A stretch of 64,000 nt of DNA from Bradyrhizobium arachidis (GCF_024758505.1 NZ_CP077970.1:5270001-5334000), one strand, 5' to 3'; positions 49,999 to 59,768 are shown, counted from the first letter of the stretch. Translations and numbers: made by a program. The notes: generated by a model not told the origin, from the sequence alone.

Positions 49999-51012
49999 AT
50001 GGACGACCTGAAATCGATTATCGGAAAAGTCGCGACCGGCGCCAGCCTGTCGCGTGACGAAGCCGCTTCCGCCTTCGACGCCATGATGTCCGGCGAGGCC
50101 ACGCCCTCGCAGATGGGCGGGCTGTTGATGGCGCTGCGCGTGCGCGGCGAGACCGTGGACGAGATCACCGGCGCGGTGTCGGCGATGCGCTCCAAGATGC
50201 TGCGCGTGACGGCGCCGCCAGATGCCGTCGACATCGTCGGCACCGGCGGTGACGGCTCCGGCTCGGTCAACGTCTCGACCTGTGCCTCCTTCATCGTGGC
50301 CGGCGCGGGCATCCCGGTCGCCAAGCACGGCAACCGCGCGCTGTCGTCGCGCTCGGGCGCCGCCGACGTGCTGGCCTCGCTCGGGGTCAAGATCGACCTC
50401 AAGCCCGAGCAGGTCGGCCGCTGCGTGACGGAATGCGGCATCGGCTTCATGTTTGCGCCGGCCCATCACCCCGCGATGAAGAACGTCGGCCCGACCCGTG
50501 TCGAGCTCGCCACCCGCACCATCTTCAACCTGCTCGGTCCGCTCTCCAATCCGGCCGGCGTCAAGCGGCAGATGGTCGGCGTGTTCTCGCGGCAATGGGT
50601 ACAGCCGCTGGCGCAGGTGCTGAAGAACCTCGGCTCGGATTCGGTCTGGGTCGTGCATGGCTCCGACGGGCTCGACGAGATCACGCTGACCGGCCCAACC
50701 TTCGTGAGTTCGCTCCAGAACGGCGAGATCAGGAGTTTTGAGATCAGCCCCGCGGATGCCGGCTTGCCCTCCTGTGAGGCCGCTGCGCTCAAGGGCGGCG
50801 ACGCCGAAGCCAATGCGATCGCGCTGCAGAGCGTGCTCGACGGACGGCCAAGCCCGTATCGCGATGTCGCGCTGATCAACGCGGCGGCCGCCCTCGTCGT
50901 GGCCGGCCACGCCAAGGACCTGAAGGAGGGTGTTGCGATCGGCGCCAAATCGCTCGACAGCGGCGCGGCCACCGCGCGGCTCAAGCACCTGATTGCCGTC
51001 TCCAATAGCTGA
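49999..51012 (+). CDS. trpD: Anthranilate phosphoribosyltransferase
   Basis: 337 residues. It transfers phosphoribose from PRPP to anthranilate, the second step of tryptophan synthesis from chorismate. Signatures: [20 protein letters not shown], the PRPP loop [34 protein letters not shown], and [16 protein letters not shown]. trpC starts seven bases after its stop, so the two are co-translated. Confidence 0.97.
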   Translation: MDDLKSIIGKVATGASLSRDEAASAFDAMMSGEATPSQMGGLLMALRVRGETVDEITGAVSAMRSKMLRVTAPPDAVDIVGTGGDGSGSVNVSTCASFIVAGAGIPVAKHGNRALSSRSGAADVLASLGVKIDLKPEQVGRCVTECGIGFMFAPAHHPAMKNVGPTRVELATRTIFNLLGPLSNPAGVKRQMVGVFSRQWVQPLAQVLKNLGSDSVWVVHGSDGLDEITLTGPTFVSSLQNGEIRSFEISPADAGLPSCEAAALKGGDAEANAIALQSVLDGRPSPYRDVALINAAAALVVAGHAKDLKEGVAIGAKSLDSGAATARLKHLIAVSNS

Positions 51013-51019
51013 GCCAGAG

Positions 51020-51841
51020 ATGTCGGATATCCTGACCAAGATCGAGGCCTATAAGCGCGAGGAGATCGCGGCCGCCAAGCGCGCGCATCCGCTCCCCGAG
51101 TTGGATGCCCGCGCCAGGACGGCACCTGCGCCGCGCGGCTTCCTGCGCGCCATCCAGAGCAAGCTTGCAGCCGGCGACTACGCGCTGATCGCGGAGATCA
51201 AGAAGGCCTCGCCCTCCAAGGGATTGATCCGCGCCGATTTCGATCCGCCGCAGCTCGCCAGGGCCTATGAAGCCGGCGGCGCGGCCTGCCTGTCGGTGCT
51301 GACGGACACGCCGTCGTTCCAGGGACATCTGGATTTCATGGTGGCGGCGCGCGCGGCGACCGCGCTGCCCGTGCTGCGCAAGGATTTTCTGTTCGACACC
51401 TATCAGGTGGCGGAAGCGCGCGCCCACGGCGCCGACTGCATCCTGATCATCATGGCTGCGCTCGACGACGCCACCGCCAAGGACCTGGAAGACGCAGCGC
51501 TCGGTTACGGCATGGATGTGCTGATCGAGATCCACGACCGCGCCGAGCTCGATCGCGCGCTGAAACTGCGGTCGCCGATGATCGGCGTCAACAATCGCAA
51601 CCTGCGTACCTTCGAGACCACGCTCGCGACCAGCGAAGCGCTGGCACCGCTGATCCCGCGCGAGCGTCTGATGGTTGGCGAGAGCGGCATCTTCACACAG
51701 GCCGACCTCGCCCGGCTCGAGCGCGTCGGCATGTCGACCTTCCTTGTCGGTGAAAGCCTGATGCGGCAGGCCGACGTCACGGCCGCGACGCGCAGCCTGC
51801 TCACGCGCGAGACCGCGCCCCGCGCCACGGGCACGCGCTGA
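51020..51841 (+). CDS. trpC: Indole-3-glycerol phosphate synthase
   Basis: 273 residues. It closes the indole ring. The active-site lysine is in [13 protein letters not shown], with [29 protein letters not shown] and VGESGIF. ATG 51020 is the usual start; the frame extends nine residues upstream into trpD. moaC begins two bases after the stop. Confidence 0.97.
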   Translation: MSDILTKIEAYKREEIAAAKRAHPLPELDARARTAPAPRGFLRAIQSKLAAGDYALIAEIKKASPSKGLIRADFDPPQLARAYEAGGAACLSVLTDTPSFQGHLDFMVAARAATALPVLRKDFLFDTYQVAEARAHGADCILIIMAALDDATAKDLEDAALGYGMDVLIEIHDRAELDRALKLRSPMIGVNNRNLRTFETTLATSEALAPLIPRERLMVGESGIFTQADLARLERVGMSTFLVGESLMRQADVTAATRSLLTRETAPRATGTR

Positions 51842-51842
51842 C

Positions 51843-52355
51843 ATGGCGCGCAAGGACATGGCGCGTAAGCTTTCGAAGACGCGCCCCGCCCTCACCCATA
51901 TCGGCGCCTCCGGCGAGGCGCGGATGGTGGACGTGTCGGACAAGCCCGCCACCGAACGCCTCGCGGTCGCCGAGGGACGCGTGATCATGAGCAAGGCGAC
52001 GCTCGAGCTCATCGTTTCCGGCAACGCCAAGAAGGGTGACGTGCTCGGCACCGCCCGCATCGCCGGCATCATGGCGGCCAAGCGCACCTCGGAATTGATC
52101 CCGCTTTGCCATCCGCTGGCGCTATCAAAGGTAACCCTCGACATCGAACCTGACACGAAGCTGCCGGGCTGCATCGTGCGCGCGAGCGTGAAGGTCACCG
52201 GCCCCACCGGCGTCGAGATGGAGGCACTCACGGCCGTATCGGTCGCCTGCCTCACCGTCTACGACATGATCAAGGCGGTCGAGCGCGGCGTGCGCATCGA
52301 GGGCATCCATCTCGTTGAGAAGAAGGGCGGCAAATCCGGCCACTATTTGGCCTGA
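51843..52355 (+). CDS. moaC: Cyclic pyranopterin monophosphate synthase
   Basis: 170 residues. It makes cPMP, the second step of molybdenum cofactor synthesis. Conserved [34 protein letters not shown] and GGKSGHYL are present. The first codons contain a near-repeat (MARKDMARK), so start at 51843 or 51858 is uncertain. It follows trpC by two bases, while moeA lies 7.4 kb downstream. It converges with the flp gene ten bases away. Confidence 0.96.
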   Translation: MARKDMARKLSKTRPALTHIGASGEARMVDVSDKPATERLAVAEGRVIMSKATLELIVSGNAKKGDVLGTARIAGIMAAKRTSELIPLCHPLALSKVTLDIEPDTKLPGCIVRASVKVTGPTGVEMEALTAVSVACLTVYDMIKAVERGVRIEGIHLVEKKGGKSGHYLA

Positions 52356-52365
52356 GGGCACGCCG

Positions 52366-52530
52366 TCACTTCAGCGAGGAGCTGATCGATCCGAATTTTG
52401 TGTTGAGCTTGCTGCCGAGCCCGTTGACGACGGTGATGATGGCAAGCGCAATGCCGGCCGCGATGAGGCCGTATTCGATCGCAGTCGCACCGGACTCATC
52501 GGCGAAGAAATTCTTCAAAGTGTTTTTCAT
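52366..52530 (-). CDS. Flp-family type IVb pilin
   Basis: 54 residues, starting MKNTLKNFFADESGATAIEY. The cleavage site G then ATAIEY has the conserved Glu+5/Tyr+6 of Flp prepilins, followed by the single hydrophobic helix GLIAAGIALAIITVVN and a short polar tail. After cleavage by a TadV-type prepilin peptidase it would polymerise into Flp/Tad pili. No tad or cpa genes are in the window, so it is an orphan copy. GAGAGGA lies seven bases before the ATG. Confidence 0.93.
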   Translation of the reverse strand: MKNTLKNFFADESGATAIEYGLIAAGIALAIITVVNGLGSKLNTKFGSISSSLK

Positions 52531-52843
52531 GGTTCAATCCTCTCTGCGTAACGCGAGGATCATTCGCAAATGCCGTGCCAATGTGGCGTTGAGCGGTTCC
52601 AGTAAGTTAGATGGTTAAGCCCAGGTTGACGTCGCATCGACCGGCAAGAACTGACCGGCATCGCGTGAGCCTTCGGCAATTCCTGCTCGGTTCGCACAGC
52701 GCGCATCGCTTGCATTCGCGCGTTGCCATTCACCGCGCGTTAACCGCAATTCCTAACCCCACCTCCATACCGACTCCGTAAACGTGCGGATGTACCGGGT
52801 TCAAGAAAATGATCCTGGCGTGTGCGCGACAGTGATACCTGAC
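52531..52843. other. 313-base divergent region between flp and the GGDEF-EAL gene
   Basis: It must hold the divergent promoters of flp and the GGDEF-EAL gene. The part from 52784 is in frame with the latter (GTG 52784 or ATG 52790) and could be coding if those starts are used. I see no hairpin or other signal. Confidence 0.4.
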
Positions 52844-55564
52844 ATGACGAGATACGGCAGCCGCCTCCTCGATCGAGCGTCCCTGATCCGCAGCGGACCG
52901 ATCCGCTGGCTGGTCGTGGGCGGCGTGCTGCTGATTGCGGCGATAGCCATCGGCGCGACGCTGATGGCGCAGGATTTCCGCGAGCGCGCATTGCGCAATA
53001 GCGCGCGAGAGCTGGAAAACACGGCACTGCTGCTCGCCCATCATTTCGATCAGCAGCTCCAGGATTTCGCAGTCATCCAGAAGGATTTTGTCGACTATGT
53101 GCGCGCGACGGGCGTTGCGAATGCCGATGATTTCCGCAAGCGGCTCTCGGGGCCGGACATCCACCTGATGCTGCGCTCGAAGATCGAGGCGCTGCCCTAT
53201 ATGGGCAGCGTCAACGTCATCGACGCCGACGGCGATCTGATCAGTTCGTCGACGGCGTGGCCGGCGCCGAAGGTGAACGTGACTGATCGCGCCTATTTCA
53301 AGACGTTCAAGTATGATCCGCACGCGCCGGACATCCTGGTCGAACCGGTGCACAGCCGCGTCTCCGGCGCCTGGACGATCCTGATCCTTCGCAAGGTCCG
53401 GGGGCCGAGCGGCGAATTTCTCGGCCTCGTCGGACGCGGCATCGAGCCCGCCAATTTCGAAAAGTTCTTCTCCTCCGTGGCGCTCGGCGAAGGCGCCACG
53501 ATCACGATGCTTCACCGCGACGGGACCTTGCTGGCACGCTATCCCCATCTCGATGAGGTCATGGGACGGAACTACCGGAACGGCTCCTACATCCAGCAGC
53601 GGATCTTCGAGGTCGATCGCTTCACCGGCCGATTCATCAACCCGGTCGACGGACTGGACCGCCTGATCTCGTCGCATGCGCTGCCCCATTTTCCGATCGT
53701 GATGGTGGCAACCACGACCACGGCGGCGGCGCTTGCGGATTGGCGCGAGCAGATCGGCATCCTGATCTCGGTGGCGGTGGCCTCCGCGCTCGTCATCGCC
53801 GGGCTCCTGACCTCGGTGGTGCGCAAATTGCTCCAGCAGTTCCGCGCATCGCGCGAACGGCTGACGCTGGAGAAGCAGCGGCTCGATCGCGCCGTCAACA
53901 ACATGACCCAGGGCCTCCTGCTGTTCGACGCCTCGCAACGGCTCATCGTCTGCAACCAGCGCTATCTCGACATCTACGGGCTCTCGGCCGAGGTCGTAAA
54001 GCCCGGCTGCAGCTTCCACGACATCATCGCGCACCGGAAGGCCACAGGCTCCTTCACCGGCGACGTCGACAAATACGTCGCCCGCGTGCTGCGCGACATC
54101 CACATGCGCAATGCGATGGTCATCGACACCGCGGACGGCCGGTCGATCCAGATCGCCAACGAGCCGCTGGCCGACGGCGGCTGGGTAGCGACCCATGAGG
54201 ACATCACCGAGCGGCGGCGCATCGAGGAGCGGATCACCCATCTTGCGCATTACGACGCGCTGACCGACCTGCCGAACCGCGCGATGTTCCATGAACATCT
54301 ACGGCACGAGCTGGCGACGATTGCCGACAGCGAGCAGCTCGCCGTGCACTACATCGATATCGACGAGTTCAAGGGCGTCAACGACGCGCTCGGCCATCTC
54401 GTCGGCGACGAGCTCTTGAAGTCGATCGCGACGAGCCTCAGCCGTTGCGCCGGCGAAGGCGACTTCGTGGCGCGGCTCGGCGGCGACGAATTCGCGATCG
54501 TGCAGCGCGCGGTCACCTCGCCCGATCGCGTCACCGATCTCGTCGGACGCGTCTTCGGCGCCATCCGCCGGCCTCTCAACTGCCTGGGCCACCAGCTCAC
54601 CACCGACGCCAGCATCGGGATCGCGCTCGCGCCGGAGCACGGCGTGGCGCTCGACCAGGTTTTGAAGAATGCGGATCTGGCGATGTACGCGGCCAAGTCC
54701 GCCGGCCGCCATACTTATCGCGTGTTCGAGCCGGAGATGGATGCCAAGGTCCGGGAACGGCGGCTGCTCGAGATCGACCTCCGGCACGCCATCGCCTATG
54801 GCGGGCTCGAAGTTTTCTACCAGCCGTGCCTGAGCCTGAAGGACGACAGCATTACCGGATGCGAGGCACTGGTGCGTTGGCGCCATCCGGAGCGCGGCAT
54901 GATCTCGCCGGCCGAATTCATCCCGATCGCCGAGGATACCGGGCTGATCAACGAGATCGGCGAATGGGTTTTGGCCACCGCCTGCCGGGACGCCGCCAAC
55001 TGGCCGGACGACATCCGCCTTGCCGTCAACGTCTCGCCCGTGCAGTTCAAGAGCGGGACGCTGGCGCTGAAGATCATGGCCGCGCTCGCGGCCTCCAACC
55101 TGCCGGCGAGCCGGCTGGAGCTCGAGATCACCGAGGCCGTGCTGATCCGCGACGACGAGACCGCGCTTGCCATCCTGCATCAGTTGCGCGCGATCGGCGT
55201 GCGGATCGCGCTCGACGATTTCGGCACCGGCTACTCGTCGCTGAGCTATCTGCACCGCTTCCCGTTCGACAAGATCAAGATCGACCGCTGCTTCGTCAAC
55301 GACATCGCAGGGCCAGACGGCTCGGCCTCGATCGTGCAGGCCGTGGTCGGCCTTGCCGCGTCCCGCCGCATGACGACGACGGCCGAAGGCGTCGAGACCG
55401 AGGAGCAGCAGCGGCTGTTGCGCGCACTCGGCTGCAACGAGATGCAGGGTTATCTGTTCAGCGCCGCGAAGTCGGCCGACCAGATCAAGGAGCTCTTTGC
55501 CCTGCACCGCGCCCGGCTCACGCAGCGCAACGCCCATGGCGGCCGCCGCCGCGAGGCGGGCTAG
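52844..55564 (+). CDS. Membrane sensor with PAS, GGDEF and EAL domains (c-di-GMP turnover)
   Basis: 906 residues. Two membrane helices (about 20-40 and 300-325) flank a dCache-like periplasmic sensor; a PAS-type region follows (about 365-465, MTQGLLLFDASQRLIVCNQR), then GGDEF (RLGGDEFAIV intact, no RxxD inhibitory site just before it) and EAL. The phosphodiesterase motifs CEALVRWRHP, NVSPVQF, EITEAVLIRDDE, DDFGTGYSSLSYL and AEGVETEEQ are intact, so hydrolysis is likely. Start 52844 is uncertain, with weak ribosome sites at all candidates. Confidence 0.93.
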   Translation: MTRYGSRLLDRASLIRSGPIRWLVVGGVLLIAAIAIGATLMAQDFRERALRNSARELENTALLLAHHFDQQLQDFAVIQKDFVDYVRATGVANADDFRKRLSGPDIHLMLRSKIEALPYMGSVNVIDADGDLISSSTAWPAPKVNVTDRAYFKTFKYDPHAPDILVEPVHSRVSGAWTILILRKVRGPSGEFLGLVGRGIEPANFEKFFSSVALGEGATITMLHRDGTLLARYPHLDEVMGRNYRNGSYIQQRIFEVDRFTGRFINPVDGLDRLISSHALPHFPIVMVATTTTAAALADWREQIGILISVAVASALVIAGLLTSVVRKLLQQFRASRERLTLEKQRLDRAVNNMTQGLLLFDASQRLIVCNQRYLDIYGLSAEVVKPGCSFHDIIAHRKATGSFTGDVDKYVARVLRDIHMRNAMVIDTADGRSIQIANEPLADGGWVATHEDITERRRIEERITHLAHYDALTDLPNRAMFHEHLRHELATIADSEQLAVHYIDIDEFKGVNDALGHLVGDELLKSIATSLSRCAGEGDFVARLGGDEFAIVQRAVTSPDRVTDLVGRVFGAIRRPLNCLGHQLTTDASIGIALAPEHGVALDQVLKNADLAMYAAKSAGRHTYRVFEPEMDAKVRERRLLEIDLRHAIAYGGLEVFYQPCLSLKDDSITGCEALVRWRHPERGMISPAEFIPIAEDTGLINEIGEWVLATACRDAANWPDDIRLAVNVSPVQFKSGTLALKIMAALAASNLPASRLELEITEAVLIRDDETALAILHQLRAIGVRIALDDFGTGYSSLSYLHRFPFDKIKIDRCFVNDIAGPDGSASIVQAVVGLAASRRMTTTAEGVETEEQQRLLRALGCNEMQGYLFSAAKSADQIKELFALHRARLTQRNAHGGRRREAG

Positions 55565-55582
55565 CAAGGTATGTCACTTGTC

Positions 55583-55713
55583 GGGTGGGCAAAGCGAAGG
55601 CTCAGCTCGAAGAGCGAAGGCGAGCGTGCCCACCGTCTCTCCACGATTGCTGCAGACGCGGTGGGCACGCTTCCGTCTCGCTCTTCGAGCGATCCCGAAA
55701 GCTTTGCCCACCC
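55583..55713. repeat. Long palindromic intergenic repeat, family 3
   Basis: The outer arms GGGTGGGCAAAGC and GCTTTGCCCACCC (13 bp, exact) enclose inner arms around CGAAGAGCGAAGGCGAGCG and its partner CGTCTCGCTCTTCG with GTGCCCACC/GGTGGGCAC. The element spans 131 bases between convergent genes. It looks like a dispersed repeat and may also terminate both transcripts. Confidence 0.75.
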
Positions 55714-55738
55714 TACGGCAGCTCGATATCCAAGCTAG

Positions 55739-57094
55739 CTAGTTCGGCACCGCCGCCTTCGGCGTCGGTCGCGCGGCCGTGGCTGCGTTCGCGGTTACGC
55801 CATGCAGGAAGTCGAAGGCGGCGTGCAGCGCCTTGTCGTCCTTCTCTTCCGGCGGAACGTAGGATTGCGATCCGGTCTGCTCGGTGCCGTCGGCCGCCGA
55901 AAGATGGCCGCGCATCTGGGACTCGGCCATGGTGTCCATGCGGCCCTTCAATTCAGGCGGCACATCCTGGAGGATCTCAATGTCGGGCGCGATGCCCTGG
56001 GCCTGGATCGAGCGGCCCGACGGCGTGTAGTAGCGCGCCGTGGTCAGCGCCAGTGCGCCGCTGCCGGAGCCGAGCGGAATGATCGTCTGCACCGAGCCCT
56101 TGCCGAAGGAACGCGTGCCGATCAGGGTTGCGCGCTTGTGATCATGCAGTGCGCCAGCCACGATCTCCGAGGCCGAGGCCGAGCCACCGTTGATCAGGAC
56201 GACCAGCGGCTTGCCCTTGGTGAGGTCGCCGCCATGCGCGGTGAAGCGCTGGGTTTCGTCAGGGCTACGGCCGCGCGTCGAGACGACCTCGCCGCGGGCG
56301 AGGAACGCGCTCGACACCGAGACCGCCTGGTCGAGCAATCCGCCCGGATTGTTGCGGAGGTCGACGACGTAGCCGGCGAGCTTCTCCTGCGGGATCTCCT
56401 TGGAGATGGCTGATATCGCCTTGCGCAGGCCGTCAGTGGTCTGCTCGTTGAACGACGTGACGCGGATATAGCCTGTATCGCCATTCTCGGTGTGATAGCG
56501 AACCGGGCGCACGTGGATGATCTCGCGCGTGATCGCGACGTCGATCGGCGCATCCGCGCCCTTGCGTAGAATCGTGAGCTTGGTCTTGGTATCGACCGGC
56601 CCCTTCATCTTGTTGACGGCCTGTTCGAGCGTCATGCCCTGAACGGCGTCGCCGTCGATCTTGCTGATCAAATCGCCGGAGAGCAGGCCGGCCTTGGACG
56701 CCGGCGTATCGTCGATGGGCGCCACGACCTTGACGAGGCCTTCCTCCATCGTGACCTCGATGCCGAGACCGCCGAACTCACCGGAGGTCGTCTCCTGCAT
56801 CTCGCTCCAGGATTTCTCGTTCATGTAGCGCGAATGCGGATCGAGCGAGGTCACCATGCCGTTGATGGCGCCCTCGATCAACTTGGCATTGTCGGGCTTC
56901 TCGACATAGCTCGCCTTGACCCGCTCAAACACCTCGCCGAACAAATTGAGCTGCGTATAGGCGTTGTCGCCGCCGCCCGCTGCCGCCGCCGCTCTCGCCG
57001 CCGCCACCCAGTTCTCGCCTTGCGGAGAGGTCACGAGGAGAGTGAGGCACACGCCCGTCAGCGCGCCCAGGGGGAACAACAGGGATTTCCGCAT
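55739..57094 (-). CDS. ctpA: Carboxy-terminal processing protease (S41 family)
   Basis: 451 residues. Signal-anchor at the N-terminus (RKSLLFPLGALTGVCLTLLV), a PDZ domain (about 85-170, GGLGIEVTMEEGLVKVVAPI), then the S41 protease core with catalytic Ser in INGGSASASEIVAGAL and Lys in GTRSFGKGSVQT. It trims C-termini of periplasmic proteins. ATG 57094 gives the clean signal; 23 further residues are open upstream. It converges on the GGDEF-EAL gene across repeat family 3 and diverges from the FMN dehydrogenase gene. Confidence 0.95.
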   Translation of the reverse strand: MRKSLLFPLGALTGVCLTLLVTSPQGENWVAAARAAAAAGGGDNAYTQLNLFGEVFERVKASYVEKPDNAKLIEGAINGMVTSLDPHSRYMNEKSWSEMQETTSGEFGGLGIEVTMEEGLVKVVAPIDDTPASKAGLLSGDLISKIDGDAVQGMTLEQAVNKMKGPVDTKTKLTILRKGADAPIDVAITREIIHVRPVRYHTENGDTGYIRVTSFNEQTTDGLRKAISAISKEIPQEKLAGYVVDLRNNPGGLLDQAVSVSSAFLARGEVVSTRGRSPDETQRFTAHGGDLTKGKPLVVLINGGSASASEIVAGALHDHKRATLIGTRSFGKGSVQTIIPLGSGSGALALTTARYYTPSGRSIQAQGIAPDIEILQDVPPELKGRMDTMAESQMRGHLSAADGTEQTGSQSYVPPEEKDDKALHAAFDFLHGVTANAATAARPTPKAAVPN

Positions 57095-57386
57095 GGAGTG
57101 GCAAGCCTTTTTCGTTGGCGATTGGGAGCCGCCGTGCAAATGGCGATCCAGCCTGCTTCTCACAATAGCTTTCGGGTTTCTTCAAGGCCGGGTTGAACGC
57201 AGTGGCCGTCCTTCGACAAAAACCTCTTCGTCCTGGCCTAAATCTTTGGCAACGTTGGCCGACCGGTCGCACCAGGCAAGAATTGCAGCGCGTCCCCCGC
57301 CCGCAAGCTATGCAATTTTGGGATGGTTTCCGAGCGCCGGACGCGATAGGCGATGGCATAAGTTCAAGGAAACCGGGAGGAAAACA

Positions 57387-58520
57387 ATGAACGAGGCGCC
57401 CCGCATCCGGCCGAACCGAAATGTCGAACTCGGTGCCAGCGACGAGCCGTTCCAGAACCTGCACGAGTTCATCCGGAAGGCGCGCGCCAACCTCAACCAG
57501 AACGCCTGGGACTACATCGTCGGCGCGGCCGAGACCGAGACCACGATGCGCCGCAACCGCATGGCGCTGGACGAGATCGCCTTCCGCCCGCGGGTGCTGC
57601 GCGACGTCAGCAAGGTCGACGGCTCCGTCGAGCTGTTTGGCCGCAAGATGCGGTTGCCCGTGGTGCTGGCCCCCGTCGGCGCGCTCGAGATTTTTGATCC
57701 CCATGGCGCGGCCAGTGTCGCCCGCGGCGCCGGCGCGTTCGGTGCAGCGCATATGCTGAGCTCGGTGTCCGATCCGGGCCTCGAAAAGGTCGCGCAAGCC
57801 GCCCCCGATGCGCTGCGCTTCTACCAGCTCTATGTTCGCGGCGACGACGCCTTCGTCGAGGACGTCGTCAGCCGCTCGATCAAGAACAGCTATGCCGGCT
57901 TCTGCCTCACGGTCGATACCGCCCATTACAGCCGTCGCGAACGTGACATCGCAAAACGCTATGTTCGCGAGAGCCGGCTGCGCGCCACCGGCGGCGACTA
58001 CCAGAAGGGCCTGAACTGGAAGACCGTGAAGCTGATCAAGGACAAGTACAAGATCCCGCTCATCATCAAGGGCATCGCGACCGCCGAGGACGCGCAGATC
58101 GCGCTCGATCACGGCGTCGAGTGGATCTACGTGTCCAACCATGGCGGCCGCCAGCTCGATCATGGCCGCGGCGCCATGCACGTGCTGCCGGAGATCGTCG
58201 ACGCCGTGAAGGGCCGCGCCAAGATCATGGTCGACGGCGGCTTCTGCCGCGGCACCGACATCGTCAAGGCGATCGCGTCGGGTGCCGACATGGTCGGCAT
58301 CGGCCGGCTGCAATGCTGGGCGCTCGCGGCCGCCGGCGAAGCCGGCGTAACGCGGATGCTGGAACTATTGGAAGATGAGGTGCTGCGCTGCCTCGGCCTG
58401 TTAGGGGCCACCTCGTTTGCCGAGATCGACAAGTCCTGCCTGCATCCGGCAACCGCGACGAATGTGCCCTCCGTATTCTCTGCGTTTCCGCTGCTCGACA
58501 TCGAGCCTTATCGGTATTGA
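57387..58520 (+). CDS. FMN-dependent alpha-hydroxyacid dehydrogenase
   Basis: 377 residues, the LldD/glycolate oxidase TIM-barrel family. The conserved opening AWDYIVGAAETETTMRRNRM, substrate-site Tyr (FYQLYV), barrel Lys (PLIIKGIAT) and the active-site region SNHGGRQLDHG with catalytic His-Gly-Gly-Arg are present, and the phosphate site is VDGGFCRGTDIVKAI. It oxidises an L-2-hydroxyacid such as lactate; exact substrate not inferable. GGGAGG lies six bases before ATG 57387. The HAD gene follows 29 bases on. Confidence 0.93.
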   Translation: MNEAPRIRPNRNVELGASDEPFQNLHEFIRKARANLNQNAWDYIVGAAETETTMRRNRMALDEIAFRPRVLRDVSKVDGSVELFGRKMRLPVVLAPVGALEIFDPHGAASVARGAGAFGAAHMLSSVSDPGLEKVAQAAPDALRFYQLYVRGDDAFVEDVVSRSIKNSYAGFCLTVDTAHYSRRERDIAKRYVRESRLRATGGDYQKGLNWKTVKLIKDKYKIPLIIKGIATAEDAQIALDHGVEWIYVSNHGGRQLDHGRGAMHVLPEIVDAVKGRAKIMVDGGFCRGTDIVKAIASGADMVGIGRLQCWALAAAGEAGVTRMLELLEDEVLRCLGLLGATSFAEIDKSCLHPATATNVPSVFSAFPLLDIEPYRY

Positions 58521-58549
58521 ATCTGTCGCGCCTGAGCTGAAAGGACCAA

Positions 58550-59179
58550 ATGACCTCTCCCCGTCTCTCTCCCGGCAGCGCGGACGCACTCCTGTTCGAT
58601 ATCGGGCGCGTTGTGATCGATATCGATTTCTCCAAGGCGATCGCCTGCTGGGCGGGACACGCGGGCTGCAAGCCGGAAGCGATCATCTCCCGGTTCGAGC
58701 GCGGCGAAGCCTATCGGCAGCATGAGGTGGGCAAGATCAGCGACGAGGCCTATTTCGACTCCCTGCGGTCCGCGCTCGGCATCGCGATTTCTCATGACCA
58801 GTTCCTGGAGGGCTGGAACGCGATCTTCGCGGGCGAGATGCCCGACATCGCGCACCTGCTGCCGCGCGCCGCAAAGCACATGCCGCTCTACGCCTTCTCC
58901 AACACCAACCGCCCGCATGTGGAGTATTTTTCGAAGGAATATGCCGGCATCCTCGGCCATTTCCGCGAGCTCTATCTCTCCTCCAGCATCGGCCTGCGCA
59001 AGCCCGATGCGGATGCCTTCGATCACGTAGTGCAGGCGATCGGCGTTCCGGCCGAGCGCATCGTGTTCTTCGACGACCTGGCCGAGAACGTCGAAGGCGC
59101 GCGTGCGCGCGGCCTGACGGCCGTACACGTGACCACACCCGCGGACGTCGGCAATGCACTGAGGGCGCTCGGGATCTGA
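58550..59179 (+). CDS. HAD-superfamily hydrolase
   Basis: 209 residues. Motif I is LLFDIGRVVIDID, where the usual second aspartate (DxDx) is replaced by Gly in DIG, then motif II around YAFSNTNRP and motif IV FFDDLAENVEGARARG with Lys in LRKPDADAF. The DxG first motif is unusual but seen in some HAD-IA members, which keep hydrolase activity through other residues or not at all. Probable phosphatase-like protein. It lies 29 bases after the FMN dehydrogenase gene. Confidence 0.88.
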   Translation: MTSPRLSPGSADALLFDIGRVVIDIDFSKAIACWAGHAGCKPEAIISRFERGEAYRQHEVGKISDEAYFDSLRSALGIAISHDQFLEGWNAIFAGEMPDIAHLLPRAAKHMPLYAFSNTNRPHVEYFSKEYAGILGHFRELYLSSSIGLRKPDADAFDHVVQAIGVPAERIVFFDDLAENVEGARARGLTAVHVTTPADVGNALRALGI

Positions 59180-59198
59180 GGCAGGCCCTTTTTGCAGG

Positions 59199-59270
59199 GT
59201 TCCCCGGAACTTTTTGAGTAAATTGCGGAACCAACTCCCTCTGTGCATTTTTGTACAGAGTTCCGGGAAC
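59199..59270. promoter_or_regulatory. Two GTTCC/GGAAC palindromes upstream of a small gene pair
   Basis: GTTCCCCGGAAC (59199-59210) and GTTCCGGGAAC (59260-59270) are palindromes 50 bases apart, with a further GGAAC at 59227. They lie just before the small gene at 59281. They could be operator or promoter elements; GGAAC alone matches the -35 of EcfG-type sigma factors, but no matching -10 was found. Confidence 0.35.
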
Positions 59271-59280
59271 AGAACACCGC

Positions 59281-59526
59281 GTGCGGACTCATCTCTCCGT
59301 TGAGGATTTCGACAACGGACGTGTTATCGTGTTGGGCAAGACCTATCTCACCAGACAAGCCTCCACCCTGCTCAAGTTTGCCAAATCGACCTCGGATTCG
59401 GAGCTTTCCGCCAAGCTGATCAGCAAGGCGGCAGATCTGAAGTCCCAGGCCGATCCGTTGCCCGATACCGATCAAAGTCTCAGAGCGCCCGACGTCGATC
59501 CGGAGGATCAAACAGGAGCGCCCTGA
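59281..59526 (+). CDS. Small hypothetical protein, 81 residues
   Basis: From GTG 59281 the protein starts VRTHLSVEDFDNGRVIVLGK, with a helical middle (ASTLLKFAKSTSDSELSAKL) and an acidic Pro/Asp-rich tail. No family recognised. The GTG has only a weak GGGAAC upstream; longer in-frame starts at 59251 exist. Its stop overlaps the ATG of the next tiny gene (TGATG), suggesting a two-gene unit. Confidence 0.5.
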   Translation: MRTHLSVEDFDNGRVIVLGKTYLTRQASTLLKFAKSTSDSELSAKLISKAADLKSQADPLPDTDQSLRAPDVDPEDQTGAP

Positions 59527-59618
59527 TGCTCGCCGCGGCCTTTGTCGTGCTCGTGCTGGGAGTGGCCACCATCCTCCCAGTGTGTCTCGTGCTTAGTGTG
59601 ATGGCGCGCCGGATATAG
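59526..59618 (+). CDS. Tiny single-helix membrane peptide, 30 residues, coupled to upstream gene
   Basis: A 30-codon frame starting MLAAAFVVLVLGVATILPVC, one hydrophobic helix with a short basic tail (MARRI). The ATG shares its A with the TGA stop of the preceding gene, a typical coupling arrangement. It ends 151 bases before moeA. No family recognised; conservation would be needed to confirm it. Confidence 0.5.
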   Translation: MLAAAFVVLVLGVATILPVCLVLSVMARRI

Positions 59619-59768
59619 GTCGCACCACTTCATTGTTGGGACTGCACGACGGCAACGGTGATCGCTCGCCCGACCCACGCGAGCGCCTCCTCCCCCTTTT
59701 GCCTCCCCGCCCGCACTCGGCTAGAACGCGTGTCGCCTTCGTTCGATTTGCCATGCGGGAGCTTTGCC

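Noticed and set aside
59206..59250. EcfG-type promoter
   Set aside because: GGAAC is present, but no CGTT-like -10 was found 16-17 bases further on.
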